A DNA stretch of 64,000 nt from Corynebacterium aquatimens (GCF_030408395.1 NZ_CP046980.1:868001-932000); one strand, 5' to 3'. Shown: positions 36,336 through 45,431, numbered from the stretch's first letter. Notes: a model not told the origin generated them from the letters alone. A program made the numbers and translations.

Positions 36336-37772
36336 GTGGAAAGAAGAACAAAGATCGTTTGTACTCTTGGTCCCGCCGTCGCGAGCAAAGAAGCCATTCT
36401 AGGACTTGTGAACGAGGGCATGGACGTGGCCCGCCTCAACTTTTCCCACGGCGATTACGCCGACCACGAGCAAAACTACCGCTGGGTGCGTGAAGCCACG
36501 GATGAATCCGGCCGCGCAATCGGCATTCTCGCGGACCTCCAGGGCCCGAAGATTCGCCTCGGGCGTTTCAAAGACGGCCCCACCTACTGGGAAACCGGGG
36601 AGACCATTCGCATTACCGTCGATGACGTCGAGGGCACGCACGATCGCGTCTCCACCACCTACAAGCAGCTGGCGGAAGACGCGGAGGTCGGCGATCGCCT
36701 GCTTGTCGACGATGGGAAGGTCGGCCTCGTCTGCACCGCCGTCGAAGGCAACGATGTGGTGTGCGAGGTCACCGAGGGCGGCCCGGTGTCCAACAACAAG
36801 GGCGTGTCCCTACCGGGCATGAACATCTCTGTTCCCGCGCTGAGCGAAAAGGACAAAGAAGACCTGCGCTTTGCCCTGAACTTGGGCGTGGACTTCATTG
36901 CGCTGTCCTTCGTGCGCTCGCCGTCTGACGTGGACCTGGTCCACGAGATCATGGACGAAGTCGGCCGCCGCGTACCGGTGATCGCCAAAATGGAAAAGCC
37001 GGAAGCCGTGGACCACCTCGAGTCCATCGTGCTGGCGTTCGACGCGATCATGGTCGCCCGTGGTGACCTGGGCGTGGAGATCCCGCTCGAGCAGGTGCCG
37101 CTGGTGCAAAAGCGCGTCATCCAGATCGCGCGCGAGAACGCGAAGCCGGTGATCGTGGCAACGCAGATGCTGGATTCGATGATGGAGAACTCGCGCCCCA
37201 CGCGCGCGGAGGCCTCCGACGTGGCCAACGCTGTTCTCGACGGCACCGATGCCGTCATGCTGTCCGGCGAGACCTCCATCGGCGTGGACCCGCACAACGT
37301 CGTGCGCACCATGGACCGCATCGTGCGCGTGGCCGAATCCATGGGGACCATCCCGCCTCTGAACCACATCCCGCGTACCAAGCGCGGCGTGCTGTCCTAC
37401 TCCGCGCGCGACATCGCCGAGCGCATCAACTCCCGCGCCCTGGTGACGTTCACCACCTCCGGTGAGACCGCCCGCCGCCTGGCGCGTCTGCACCCGTCGA
37501 TGCCACTTTTGGTGTTCACGCCGCGGCAAGAGGTGCGCTCCCAGCTCGCGCTGACCTGGGGTGCGGAGACCTTCCTGTGCCCCACCGTGGACACCACCGA
37601 TGAGATGCTTGCCATCCTGGACGAGTACCTGCTGTCCATCGACCGCTTTGAAGAGGGCGACACGATGGTGGTCCTCGCCGGCACCCCTCCGGGGCCTGCC
37701 GGCACCACGAACATGATCCACGTCCACCAGCTGGCCAAGGAAGTCAACCGCATCCACTTCTTCAACAACTAG
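36336..37772 (+). CDS. pyk: Pyruvate kinase
   Basis: Glycolytic enzyme making ATP and pyruvate from PEP. The 478-residue protein has TKIVCTLGPA, MDVARLNFSHG, DLQGPKIRLG, the lysine signature VIAKMEKPEAV, MVARGDLGVE, TQMLDSMMENSRPTRAEASDVANAVLDG and an effector domain. GTG start at 36336; a TAGCCT box lies about 10 nt upstream. It is followed by a strong terminator. Confidence 0.96.
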   Translation: MERRTKIVCTLGPAVASKEAILGLVNEGMDVARLNFSHGDYADHEQNYRWVREATDESGRAIGILADLQGPKIRLGRFKDGPTYWETGETIRITVDDVEGTHDRVSTTYKQLAEDAEVGDRLLVDDGKVGLVCTAVEGNDVVCEVTEGGPVSNNKGVSLPGMNISVPALSEKDKEDLRFALNLGVDFIALSFVRSPSDVDLVHEIMDEVGRRVPVIAKMEKPEAVDHLESIVLAFDAIMVARGDLGVEIPLEQVPLVQKRVIQIARENAKPVIVATQMLDSMMENSRPTRAEASDVANAVLDGTDAVMLSGETSIGVDPHNVVRTMDRIVRVAESMGTIPPLNHIPRTKRGVLSYSARDIAERINSRALVTFTTSGETARRLARLHPSMPLLVFTPRQEVRSQLALTWGAETFLCPTVDTTDEMLAILDEYLLSIDRFEEGDTMVVLAGTPPGPAGTTNMIHVHQLAKEVNRIHFFNN

Positions 37773-37786
37773 GCCGCCAGCCCCCA

Positions 37787-37817
37787 GGCGCCCGGGTGTT
37801 CGTCCCGGGCGCCTTTT
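37787..37817 (+). terminator. Rho-independent terminator of pyk
   Basis: Perfect 10-bp stem GGCGCCCGGG / CCCGGGCGCC with a 7-nt loop, followed at once by TTTT, 14 bp after the pyk stop. Confidence 0.85.
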
Positions 37818-37936
37818 CGCGCCCGCGCCTGCGCCCACGCCCGCGCCCGCACCGCGCGCCACCCCCACCCGCGCCGCGCCGCGAGGGCAAAGCAGTATAG
37901 CCCACTCCTGCACGCCCCCCGTGGGGGTCCGGTTTT

Positions 37937-37987
37937 TCTGTGGATAACCGCGCTTTCGTGTAACTAAACCCGCGAGTTATCCACAGA
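37937..37987. promoter_or_regulatory. Two perfect DnaA boxes in inverted orientation (12-bp dyad)
   Basis: TCTGTGGATAAC (37937-37948) and GTTATCCACAGA (37976-37987) are exact complements separated by 27 bp. Each contains the consensus DnaA box TTATCCACA (37977-37985 on plus, 37939-37947 on minus). They sit 50 bp upstream of the second HNH gene. Confidence 0.6.
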
Positions 37988-38024
37988 TTTCGCCAGGCCC
38001 CTAGACAGCCCTTGCGTTTGCGTT

Positions 38025-38030
38025 TAGCGT
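38025..38030 (+). promoter_or_regulatory. candidate -10 box of the second HNH gene
   Basis: TAGCGT ends 7 nt before ATG 38038, favouring that start over GTG 38029. Confidence 0.35.
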
Positions 38031-38037
38031 GCGAAGC

Positions 38038-39594
38038 ATGTCCTTTAACACGCTGCTCACGACGGTCGCTTCGACCGGCCTCGCCGACTTGGCGGGCTTC
38101 GACCGTGACGCAGCCGTGTCCGCAGGACTGTCCCCAAATACGGTGTCCAACTGGGAAAAACTACACAAGGTCTACTACGCGCCGTGCACGTGCCCAAAGC
38201 AGCAGGAACTGACCCGCCAGCTCGCGATCAGCAAGGCTTTTAGCATCGATCAGCTTCTTCTGGTTGAGCGTCGCGTGGCGCAGTTTGCATCGAGTGAGGA
38301 GGCAATGCTTGACGACGGGTCGTCGATAAGCATGCGCGAATGGAAACTACGCCAAGAACTTCTGGCGACGCCGTGCACCTACGCGACGCTGGAAAAGAAG
38401 GCCAAGGAACTGATTACCGTCACCCCGCCGCCTCCCGTCGACCGGATCAGCTTTTCGCGCTCGAAGGGCCGCAAGCGAACCTTTTCGGTCACCACCGACG
38501 AGCGCGACATCGCGGACCTGGAACACGCCCTGCGCGCGGACCTGGATCTGGACGCGCCAGCTGGGCCGCAGATGCTGGCGAAGTTCGCCGCTCTGCTACG
38601 CGAAGGGGAGTTCGGCATCCCCGCGGCCCGCCCGCGGCCACAGCTTCTCATTCCTTTGTCCGAGCACCTCAAGATCCTTCAGCAGGACGGCGACGACACG
38701 CTCTTAGGACTTACCGACGGCACCACCATGCTCGCTTCCGACTACCTGACCAAGTACTTCGCCAATGCCGATTACGGGTTAGAAGCGGCAGTGTTTCATC
38801 CCACTGAAGGTCCCGTGAACCTGTTCCGTCTCGAGCGCCACGCAAGTGACAAGCAACGCAGCCTGATCAAAGCCGCGATGCCGGTGTGCGTCGTACCGGG
38901 GTGTCGGCAACCCGCCGACAATTGCCAAATGCACCACATGACAGCGTGGAAGAACGGCGGGTACACCAACCTGGACAACCTCGCGCCGGTGTGTTCGTAC
39001 CACAACGCGACGAACGACGACGATGCCGTTCCGCACCCCCACGGCCCGCACCCCGCGGGCACACACGCCGGCGGCGCAAAGCCCGCTGGCCCCGCAAACA
39101 CAGACGCCGGCGGCGCAAACCACGCCGGCGGCGCAAACCACGCCGGCGGCGCAAACCACGCCGCGTCTGGTTCGGGACGGGCGGCGGGCGCTCGTCGAAA
39201 GAAGGCGCGCGGCCGTTACGCAGGCACGGATGTGCCCGTTGGGCCCATGCAGATGTGGTGCTCGCCGCGCGGTTACGTCGTGCCTAACGACGCCCACCCG
39301 AACTACCAATACGGCGCCATGGTTTCCCTCTTCCCAGAGGACATACCTGCAGCTTCAAGGCCGGGTGCTCCACCGACGCAGTATGAAAGCGCGTGGAGCG
39401 AGAGCCGCAATCGGCACCGCCCACACAAACGAGACGAAAGAGATGAAAGAGGCGGTCGATATGGGGGCGGCAGCCCAGGCGGAATAGATGGGGGCGACGG
39501 CCGAGGCGGACGGCATCGGCACGGGCACGAGCACACCCAGTGGCCGCGCGGCCCCGTGGACATCGAGCCGATGGATGGCCGGCCGCCGCCTTAG
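38038..39594 (+). CDS. DUF222/HNH endonuclease family protein, copy 2
   Basis: A 518-residue relative of the gene at 6191. A helical DUF222-like N-terminal region is followed by an HNH domain: CVVPGC, NCQMHHMTAW, GGYTNLDNL and CSYHN, with metal and catalytic residues present. Behind it lies a low-complexity insert with three tandem AGGANH hexapeptides (39106-39159). The family's short C-terminal piece (MWCSPRGYVV, YQYGAMVSLF) comes next, then a ~90-residue His/Arg/Gly-rich tail missing from copy 1. Nucleic-acid binding by the tail is inferred. Confidence 0.82.
   Translation: MSFNTLLTTVASTGLADLAGFDRDAAVSAGLSPNTVSNWEKLHKVYYAPCTCPKQQELTRQLAISKAFSIDQLLLVERRVAQFASSEEAMLDDGSSISMREWKLRQELLATPCTYATLEKKAKELITVTPPPPVDRISFSRSKGRKRTFSVTTDERDIADLEHALRADLDLDAPAGPQMLAKFAALLREGEFGIPAARPRPQLLIPLSEHLKILQQDGDDTLLGLTDGTTMLASDYLTKYFANADYGLEAAVFHPTEGPVNLFRLERHASDKQRSLIKAAMPVCVVPGCRQPADNCQMHHMTAWKNGGYTNLDNLAPVCSYHNATNDDDAVPHPHGPHPAGTHAGGAKPAGPANTDAGGANHAGGANHAGGANHAASGSGRAAGARRKKARGRYAGTDVPVGPMQMWCSPRGYVVPNDAHPNYQYGAMVSLFPEDIPAASRPGAPPTQYESAWSESRNRHRPHKRDERDERGGRYGGGSPGGIDGGDGRGGRHRHGHEHTQWPRGPVDIEPMDGRPPP
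39106..39159 (+). repeat. 18-bp coding tandem repeat x3
   Basis: GCCGGCGGCGCAAACCAC at 39106, 39124 and 39142, with a degenerate copy near 39067. It encodes AGGANH in the HNH gene. Confidence 0.9.
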
Positions 39595-39631
39595 CAAAGG
39601 TCGGCGGAATGTCGGTCCGGGAATGGGAACC

Positions 39632-39705
39632 GAGGGGAGCACCGGGGGAGCACCGGGGAGACCCGAGGGCACCGGGGGAGCACCGGGGAGACCCGAGGGG
39701 GCGCC
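39632..39705. repeat. 30-bp tandem repeat upstream of the multicopper oxidase gene
   Basis: CACCGGGGAGACCCGAGGG recurs with a 30-bp period (39651 and 39681), with partial units on both sides. This 185-bp spacer holds no convincing gene. Confidence 0.8.
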
Positions 39706-39766
39706 GGAGGGCAAGCGCTGAGGGGGAAGCGCCGAGGGGATCGGGGCTGCGCGAACGGGGGCGACG

Positions 39767-39772
39767 TATCGT
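39767..39772 (+). promoter_or_regulatory. candidate -10 box of the multicopper oxidase gene
   Basis: TATCGT ends 7 nt before ATG 39780. Confidence 0.3.
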
Positions 39773-39779
39773 GGAGCCT

Positions 39780-41375
39780 ATGGCTACGCGACCATCCACC
39801 GATTCAGGGCGCTTCGGGCGCCGGACGTTTTTCAAAAGTATGCTGTTCGTCGCCGGGGCGGCGGCGGTTGGGGGAGTATCGGCGTGCTCGCAGAATGAGG
39901 GAGGCACACGGCGCGGACAGCCCGAGCCGCGCGGGGCGACGGCACAGCCGCGCCCGCTTCCGATCCCGCCGCTGTACACCGGCGAGCTGAAGGGGTCGAC
40001 GCGCAGCTTCGAGCTCACCGCTCAACGGGGTGAGTTTGAGATCGTGGAGGGCACGAAAACTGCCACCTGGGGCTTCAACGGGGCGTGGCTTGGGCCGACG
40101 CTGTACATGCGCCGGGGCGAAACCATCGACATGACGGTCACAAACAACGTCGGCGAACCGACGGTCGTCCACTGGCACGGGCTCCATTTGCCGGCGGCGG
40201 CGGATGGCGGCCCCGCGCTGATCTTCGCGCCGGGCGAACAGTGGCGCCCCACCTGGAAAATCGAGCAGCCCGCCGCCACGTGCTGGTACCACCCGCACCC
40301 CCACGAGATTTCGGCGCTGCACGCGTACCGGGGGCTCGCGGGCGGGCTCATTATCGCCGACGACGAATCGGATGCGCTTGACTTACCGCGCGACTACGGT
40401 GTCGACGACATCCCCGTCATCATCACCGACGCCAAGTTCACCGACGACGGCCAACTCGACGAAACCATCGACCCCACCTACGGCCTGCTGGGCACGACGC
40501 CGCTGATCAACGGCATCACTAAGCCACGGCTGACCGCCACCACGCGGCGCCTACGCCTCCGTCTGCTCAACGGCGCCACGATGCGCTTCCACCACCTCGA
40601 GCTGGGCACGCCGTTCCACGTCATCGCGACGGACCAAGGCCTGCTGGAACGACCGATCGAAGCAGACGCGATCCTGCTCAGCCCTGGTGAGCGCGCGGAG
40701 ATCATCGTCGACCTCGAACCCGGCAAAGACCTCACGCTGCGCTCCACCGGCGTGCCCAACGGCGGCGGCCTGCCCAAAGAGGAGACCACCGACGGCTTCG
40801 GGCTCCGCGACACGTTTGACCTGCTCGACATCGTCGCTCCGGCACAGGACGCCCCGGCACAGGACGCCCCGGCATCAAGGGAGGAGCCGGGTGCGTTGCC
40901 GACGAAGCTCGTCGATAAGCATGATGCGAACGCCGATGCCGCGCCGACGCGCGAGTTCCGACTCAACGGCTTCCAGATCAACGAGCAGTCCATGGACATG
41001 GCCCGCGTCGACTTCGCCATCGACCACGAGGGCCCCGAGATCTGGAAGGTCACCAACGAAAACGCCGACTGGCCCCACAACTTCCACATCCACAATGCGC
41101 GCTTCGCGGTGCGCGCCGTCGAGCCGCTGGGGGGCAACGCGGAGGCGTCGATCGACTTCACGCACGGCTGGCACGACACGATCAACATTCCGCCGCTTTC
41201 GACGGTGACGCTACTCGTCGAGGTCGGCTACTACCCGGACCCCACGTTGGCCTACATGTACCACTGTCACATGCTCTTCCACGAGGACCAGGGCATGATG
41301 GGCCAGTACGTGGTCACCCGCCCCAATGAGGAGCCCGCGTTGGGTCCCGCGGGGCATGATCATCACGCAGTTTAA
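39780..41375 (+). CDS. Tat-exported multicopper oxidase (CueO/CotA-like)
   Basis: A 531-residue copper enzyme. The N-terminus has a twin-arginine signal (RFGRRTFFKSM) with a hydrophobic stretch ending in a lipobox-like GVSAC, so it is exported folded and may be lipid-anchored. Copper motifs are complete: HWHGLHLPA, CWYHPHPHE, HNFHIHN and HCHMLFHEDQGMMG, the last giving type 1 and type 3 ligands. The likely role is copper resistance or metal oxidation. The ATG at 39780 immediately precedes the Tat signal. No copper chaperone or pump is seen nearby. Confidence 0.92.
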   Translation: MATRPSTDSGRFGRRTFFKSMLFVAGAAAVGGVSACSQNEGGTRRGQPEPRGATAQPRPLPIPPLYTGELKGSTRSFELTAQRGEFEIVEGTKTATWGFNGAWLGPTLYMRRGETIDMTVTNNVGEPTVVHWHGLHLPAAADGGPALIFAPGEQWRPTWKIEQPAATCWYHPHPHEISALHAYRGLAGGLIIADDESDALDLPRDYGVDDIPVIITDAKFTDDGQLDETIDPTYGLLGTTPLINGITKPRLTATTRRLRLRLLNGATMRFHHLELGTPFHVIATDQGLLERPIEADAILLSPGERAEIIVDLEPGKDLTLRSTGVPNGGGLPKEETTDGFGLRDTFDLLDIVAPAQDAPAQDAPASREEPGALPTKLVDKHDANADAAPTREFRLNGFQINEQSMDMARVDFAIDHEGPEIWKVTNENADWPHNFHIHNARFAVRAVEPLGGNAEASIDFTHGWHDTINIPPLSTVTLLVEVGYYPDPTLAYMYHCHMLFHEDQGMMGQYVVTRPNEEPALGPAGHDHHAV

Positions 41376-41419
41376 GCTCTCGCTTAACGACGGAAGGTCC
41401 CCGCGGCTGACGCAGCGAG

Positions 41420-43810
41420 CTAGCGGATCGGTGTTGGGTTGATGTGCCAGACTTCTTCGGCGTAGTTGCGGATCGTGCGGTCGGAGGAGAAGCGGCCCGA
41501 CTCGCAGATGTTCACCCAGCACATGCGTGCCCAGGCGAGTGGGTCGGCGTAGTAGTCGGCGGCCATGCGGTCGCGGGTGGCCTTGTAGTCCTCGAAGTCG
41601 CCCAGGACGTAGTACACGTCAGGGGTGTTCCAGCCGCCGTCTTCCAGAAGGGAAGTGCGGATGTCGTAGAAGAGGCCGGTCTGACCGTCGTCAAGCGTGC
41701 CGTCGATAAGAGCGTCGAGCGCGCGCTTGAGAGCAGGGGTTGACTCGTAGACCTCGCGGGGGACGTAGGAAGCGCGCAGCTCCGGCAGCTCCTCCTCGCG
41801 GGCGCCGAAGATGTAGGCGTTGTCCTCGCCCACGGAGTCGACGATCTCTACGTTGGCGCCGTCCATCGTGCCCAGGGTGAGCGCGCCGTTCATCATGAAC
41901 TTCATGTTGGACGTGCCGGAGGCTTCCTTGCCGGCGGTGGAGATCTGCTCGGAGACGTCCGTGGCCGGGATGATCTGCTCGGCGGGGGAGACGTTGTAGT
42001 TCTCCACGAACACCACGCGCAGGTACTCGGAGGCGACAGGATCGTTGTTGATCAGCTCGCCGATGGCGTTGATCAGCTTGATGATGCCCTTCGCGCGCGT
42101 GTAGCCCGGCGCGGCCTTGGCGCCGAAGATGAAGGTGCGCTTGGGCACATCGCGCTCGCCGTCGCGGGTGATGCGGAAGTAGAGGTCCAGGATGTAGAGC
42201 GCGTTGAGCAGCTGGCGCTTGTACTCGTGGAGGCGCTTGACCTGGGTGTCAAAGATTGACTCTGGGTCGATCTCCACGTTCTCGTGGATGCGCACCCAGT
42301 CGGCGAAGGAGCGCTTGTTGGCGGCCTTGATGTCGGCGAGCTCGCGCATCACGTCGTCGTTGTCTGCGTAGTGGCGCAGCTCCTTGAGCTTGTCCATGTC
42401 GGTGACCCACGCATCGGAGCCCACCAGGCGGTCGAGCAGCTCCGACAGACGCGGGTTGCACATGCGCAGCCAGCGGCGCGGGGTGACACCGTTGGTCTTG
42501 TTGTTGAACTTCTGCGGCGCGAGGTCGAACCAGTACTTCAGGGTGTCGCGCTTGAGGATCTCCGTGTGCAGCGCGGCCACACCGTTGATGGAGTAGGCGC
42601 CGTAGCAGGCGATCCAGGCCATGTGGACCTTGCCGTCGTGGACTGGGGAGTAGCGGTGGATGTCGTCCGGGTTGAGGCCGCGGCGCTCCATGTCGATGCG
42701 GTAGCGGCGGTCGATCTCCAGCACGATCTCCCAGATGCGCCAGAACAGCTGCTGGAAGATGGATACGTCCCACGTCTCCAGTGCTTCTTGGAGCACGGTG
42801 TGGTTGGTGTAGGCGAAGGTCTTGGTGGTGATGTCCCAGGCTTCTTCCCAGCCCATGTCGTGTTCGTCGAGAAGAATGCGCATGAGCTCAGGGATTCCCA
42901 GCACCGGGTGGGTGTCGTTGAGCTGCACGGAGTTGTACTTGGCAAAGTCGCGCATGTCGTCGCCGTGGTGCTCGATGTACTGGTCCACCATTTCCTGCAG
43001 CGAGGCGGAGACGAAGAAGTACTGCTGGCGCACGCGCAGCACCTTGCCGCCGTGGGTGGTGTCGTTGGGGTAGAGCACGCGCGTGATGTCGTGGACGGCC
43101 TCGCGTTCCAGGATGGCGTCGGAGAAGCGCTGGGAGTTGAACGCGTCGTAGTCGAAGTCGCTCATCGGCGCGGCGTCCCAGAGGCGCAAGGTGCCGACGT
43201 TGTCGGTGCCGTAGCCCGTGATCGGCATGTCGTGGGGGATGGCGCGGACTGTCAGGTCGTCGAATTTGACGATGCGCGTCTGCGTACCGTGGCGCACGAG
43301 GAACGGGTAGAAGGATTCCTTCCACGCGTCCGGGTGCTCTTTCTGGAAGCCGTCGACGAACTCTTGGCGGAACAGGCCGTAGCGGTAGAGCAGGCCGTAG
43401 CCGGTCACGGGGTAGTCCTGCGTCACGGCGGAGTCAAGGAAGCACGCGGCGAGGCGGCCCAGGCCACCGTTGCCCAGTGCGGCGTCGTGCTCGGCTTCGA
43501 GGGAGTCGTAGAAATCGTGGTTGTTGTCCGCGGCGGCTTTCTTCGCGTCGTCGATAAGGCCGAGGTTCGTGAGGTTGTTCAAAAGCGCGCGGCCCATGAG
43601 GAATTCCGCGGAGAAATACGCTTGACGACGAGTCGTCTCATACGCATGCTTCGTTTCCTCCCAGTTGTCGCCGATTTGTTCCATGACGGCGAGCGAGAGG
43701 CCGGTCCAGAATTTCTTGCGGGTTGCTGATTCCGGGGTGGAGCCGGATACGGAGCGGACGTGGCCACTGACGGTGTTGATGAACTCAGGGATTTCTGCAG
43801 GCTTGTTCAT
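41420..43810 (-). CDS. glgP: Glycogen/maltodextrin phosphorylase
   Basis: PLP-dependent GT35 enzyme that releases glucose-1-phosphate from alpha-glucans. The 796-residue protein has AYFSAEFLMGRAL, NGGLGRLAACFLDS, GYGLLYRYG, FNNKTNGVTPRRWL and the PLP-lysine region EASGTSNMKFMMNGALTLGTMDGANVEI. ATG 43810 is preferred to GTG 43819 because a TACAGT box ends 7 nt before it. With GlgX it forms the degradative pair that supplies short dextrins also usable by TreY. Confidence 0.95.
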   Translation of the reverse strand: MNKPAEIPEFINTVSGHVRSVSGSTPESATRKKFWTGLSLAVMEQIGDNWEETKHAYETTRRQAYFSAEFLMGRALLNNLTNLGLIDDAKKAAADNNHDFYDSLEAEHDAALGNGGLGRLAACFLDSAVTQDYPVTGYGLLYRYGLFRQEFVDGFQKEHPDAWKESFYPFLVRHGTQTRIVKFDDLTVRAIPHDMPITGYGTDNVGTLRLWDAAPMSDFDYDAFNSQRFSDAILEREAVHDITRVLYPNDTTHGGKVLRVRQQYFFVSASLQEMVDQYIEHHGDDMRDFAKYNSVQLNDTHPVLGIPELMRILLDEHDMGWEEAWDITTKTFAYTNHTVLQEALETWDVSIFQQLFWRIWEIVLEIDRRYRIDMERRGLNPDDIHRYSPVHDGKVHMAWIACYGAYSINGVAALHTEILKRDTLKYWFDLAPQKFNNKTNGVTPRRWLRMCNPRLSELLDRLVGSDAWVTDMDKLKELRHYADNDDVMRELADIKAANKRSFADWVRIHENVEIDPESIFDTQVKRLHEYKRQLLNALYILDLYFRITRDGERDVPKRTFIFGAKAAPGYTRAKGIIKLINAIGELINNDPVASEYLRVVFVENYNVSPAEQIIPATDVSEQISTAGKEASGTSNMKFMMNGALTLGTMDGANVEIVDSVGEDNAYIFGAREEELPELRASYVPREVYESTPALKRALDALIDGTLDDGQTGLFYDIRTSLLEDGGWNTPDVYYVLGDFEDYKATRDRMAADYYADPLAWARMCWVNICESGRFSSDRTIRNYAEEVWHINPTPIR

Positions 43811-43817
43811 GCTCGCC

Positions 43818-43823
43818 ACTGTA
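43818..43823 (-). promoter_or_regulatory. candidate -10 box of glgP (leaderless)
   Basis: TACAGT on the minus strand is separated from ATG 43810 by 7 nt (the box itself overlaps the alternative GTG). Confidence 0.45.
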
Positions 43824-43873
43824 CCGAGGATGCTGTGAGCCTTCAGGCCATGTTCGGCCAGCGGCCGCAGATC

Positions 43874-44061
43874 GTTGCAGTAGTGAGCGAAGGCCGACTG
43901 GGCCCGCAGCGGGGGCCGTTGCAGTGGCGAGCGACAGCCGGCGGGGCGCGCAGCGGGGGATCGTTGCAGTGGTGAGCGAAGGCCGACTGGGGACGTTGCA
44001 GTGGTGAGCGAAGGCCGACTGGGGACGTTGCAGTAGTGAGCGCCAGCGAACTACTGCAACG
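43874..44061. repeat. Five ~32-bp repeats plus terminal hairpin between the GalT-like gene and glgP
   Basis: GTTGCAGTAGTGAGCGAAGG-type units begin at 43874, 43918, 43963, 43995 and 44027. The core equals the last codons of the GalT-like gene (GCG TTG CAG TAG). CGTTGCAGTAG (44026-44036) and CTACTGCAACG (44051-44061) form a perfect 11-bp stem holding that gene's stop codon. Confidence 0.85.
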
Positions 44062-45400
44062 CTGGGTTGTACTTCAGCGCGTTGCGCGGCGGGGCGCACT
44101 CGGTGGCGATGCGGATGTTGCCGGCGACTTTTCCTTCGGCGCGGAGGCGGTAGAGGTTGGACACGACGCGGTCGCGGATGTCGTAGGGGGACAGCGTGTT
44201 GACGTAGACCTTGGTGCCGCCTTCGAAACCGGCCAGGGTGGAGACACGCCATTTGACGTTGATGCGCCAGGGCATGGGTACGTCAAGGTCGATGGGTTTG
44301 TAGTGCCATTCCTCGTTGCCGGGTACTTCGCTGCCGGATGCGGCGTGGACGGCGTGCAGTAGATCGGACATGCCGCGTACTTCGTCGGGGCTTTGCAGCC
44401 AGGGTTCCGGCGTGGGGGACTTGGAGTAGACGTTGATGGTGGGGTAGCGGTGGCCGATGCCGGCGCACACGATGGCATGGTCGTTTTCGGCAACGATCAG
44501 GGAGCGGTAGCTGGCGTAGTTGATGCCCCATTCGTTATACATGTTGGGGTTGCGGCGCAGTTTGTCGATTTCGAGTTCGGATTGGACGCCGCGCTCGTCG
44601 ATAGCTACGAGCTGCTTGTGCAGGTGCTCAAACGACGCGCCGGCGGGCGCCAGCCAGTTCTGGAACACGACGACGTACGGGCTGAATCTGTTGCGCTGGT
44701 ACAAGTCGCGCATGGAGTCGATGGTGAAGGCGATGAACCCGTAGTGTTCTTCGGGCGTCATGGTGCCGGATGATGCCAGCTGGGTGGAGTCGGTTGCCCC
44801 GTCGATGAAGTGCTTGCGTGAGACGATCACGTCGTGGCCGCCGCCGAAATATGCGGGCGCGAGCTCGAGGAGTTCTTGCTCGGACACTTCGGGGTCGCGT
44901 CCAGCGGCTGCAAGGCGGGTGCGCACGATATCAAAGGTGTGGCGCCGCCCTTCGTCGTCGGCGAGGTAGCGGTCCATGTGGGCGCGTCGGTCGTCGTCCA
45001 TCTGGAAGCCGTAGTTTTTCACCCAGTAGTCGTAGGAGACGATTTCAAAGAGGTTGGGTACCCGCCGGAATTCCGCCTGGGTGTCGTGCAGTTGGTGCGG
45101 CAGTTGATCGCGCAGTATCTCCCAGTTGCCGTCGAAGCCGCCGCCGGCGGACACCCCGTGGTTGATGATGCGGGATTTTTCCGGCGGCGTTTTCAGGTAG
45201 TTGTCTTGGCAGAACGCGCACGAGTTGGTGAAGTCCGTGTCACTGAGCTCGCGCGCGTGGCGCTCCGGGATGGACAGCGGACGGTTGCCGCGCCCGGGGA
45301 CCGTCCACACTTGGGTTCCGGAGAACGGGTTGATCTGTTTGATCGTCCCGTCGGCCATGGTGAGGATTGCGTCGCGGTAGGAGTGCACAGGAAACGTCAT
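44051..45400 (-). CDS. GalT/HIT-fold nucleotidyltransferase-like protein (DUF4921 type)
   Basis: A 449-residue protein with the look of a galactose-1-phosphate uridylyltransferase relative. A Cys-x2-Cys pair (SCAFCQDN) in the N-terminal third recalls a structural metal site, and GASFEHLHKQLVA supplies a HIT-like His-x-His-x-Gln nucleophile region. FSPYVVVFQNW and the C-terminal INVKWRVSTLAGFEG are also visible. The substrate is uncertain: no galK/galE lies beside it, while glgP (sugar-1-phosphate producer) is directly downstream, so another sugar-1-phosphate is possible. Divergent from the gene at 45432 by 31 bp. Confidence 0.78.
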   Translation of the reverse strand: MTFPVHSYRDAILTMADGTIKQINPFSGTQVWTVPGRGNRPLSIPERHARELSDTDFTNSCAFCQDNYLKTPPEKSRIINHGVSAGGGFDGNWEILRDQLPHQLHDTQAEFRRVPNLFEIVSYDYWVKNYGFQMDDDRRAHMDRYLADDEGRRHTFDIVRTRLAAAGRDPEVSEQELLELAPAYFGGGHDVIVSRKHFIDGATDSTQLASSGTMTPEEHYGFIAFTIDSMRDLYQRNRFSPYVVVFQNWLAPAGASFEHLHKQLVAIDERGVQSELEIDKLRRNPNMYNEWGINYASYRSLIVAENDHAIVCAGIGHRYPTINVYSKSPTPEPWLQSPDEVRGMSDLLHAVHAASGSEVPGNEEWHYKPIDLDVPMPWRINVKWRVSTLAGFEGGTKVYVNTLSPYDIRDRVVSNLYRLRAEGKVAGNIRIATECAPPRNALKYNPALQ

Positions 45401-45419
45401 GTCTCCCCAGGCTATTAGC

Positions 45420-45425
45420 TAGGCT
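45420..45425 (+). promoter_or_regulatory. candidate -10 box (leaderless) of the 131-residue gene
   Basis: TAGGCT ends 6 nt before ATG 45432 in the short divergent gap. Confidence 0.45.
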
Positions 45426-45431
45426 CGTATC

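Noticed and set aside
37937..37987. Chromosomal origin of replication
   Set aside because: Only two DnaA boxes, no AT-rich unwinding element, and none of dnaA, dnaN, gyrB, rpmH or parB nearby.
37787..38024. Small RNA gene after pyk
   Set aside because: The only clear structure is a normal terminator; no promoter-like element with a second terminator was found.
42284..43729. Plus-strand open frame of 481 codons
   Set aside because: Antisense to glgP; composition (Val/His/Arg rich) is typical of a shadow frame.
43874..44061. Possible CRISPR array
   Set aside because: Units are imperfect, nearly contiguous and spacer-less, and derive from the neighbouring gene end; no cas genes occur.
44051..45400. 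Bona fide galT
   Set aside because: The protein is related to the GalT/HIT fold but lacks gal neighbours and the usual HPHxQ wording, so the specific symbol was not used.
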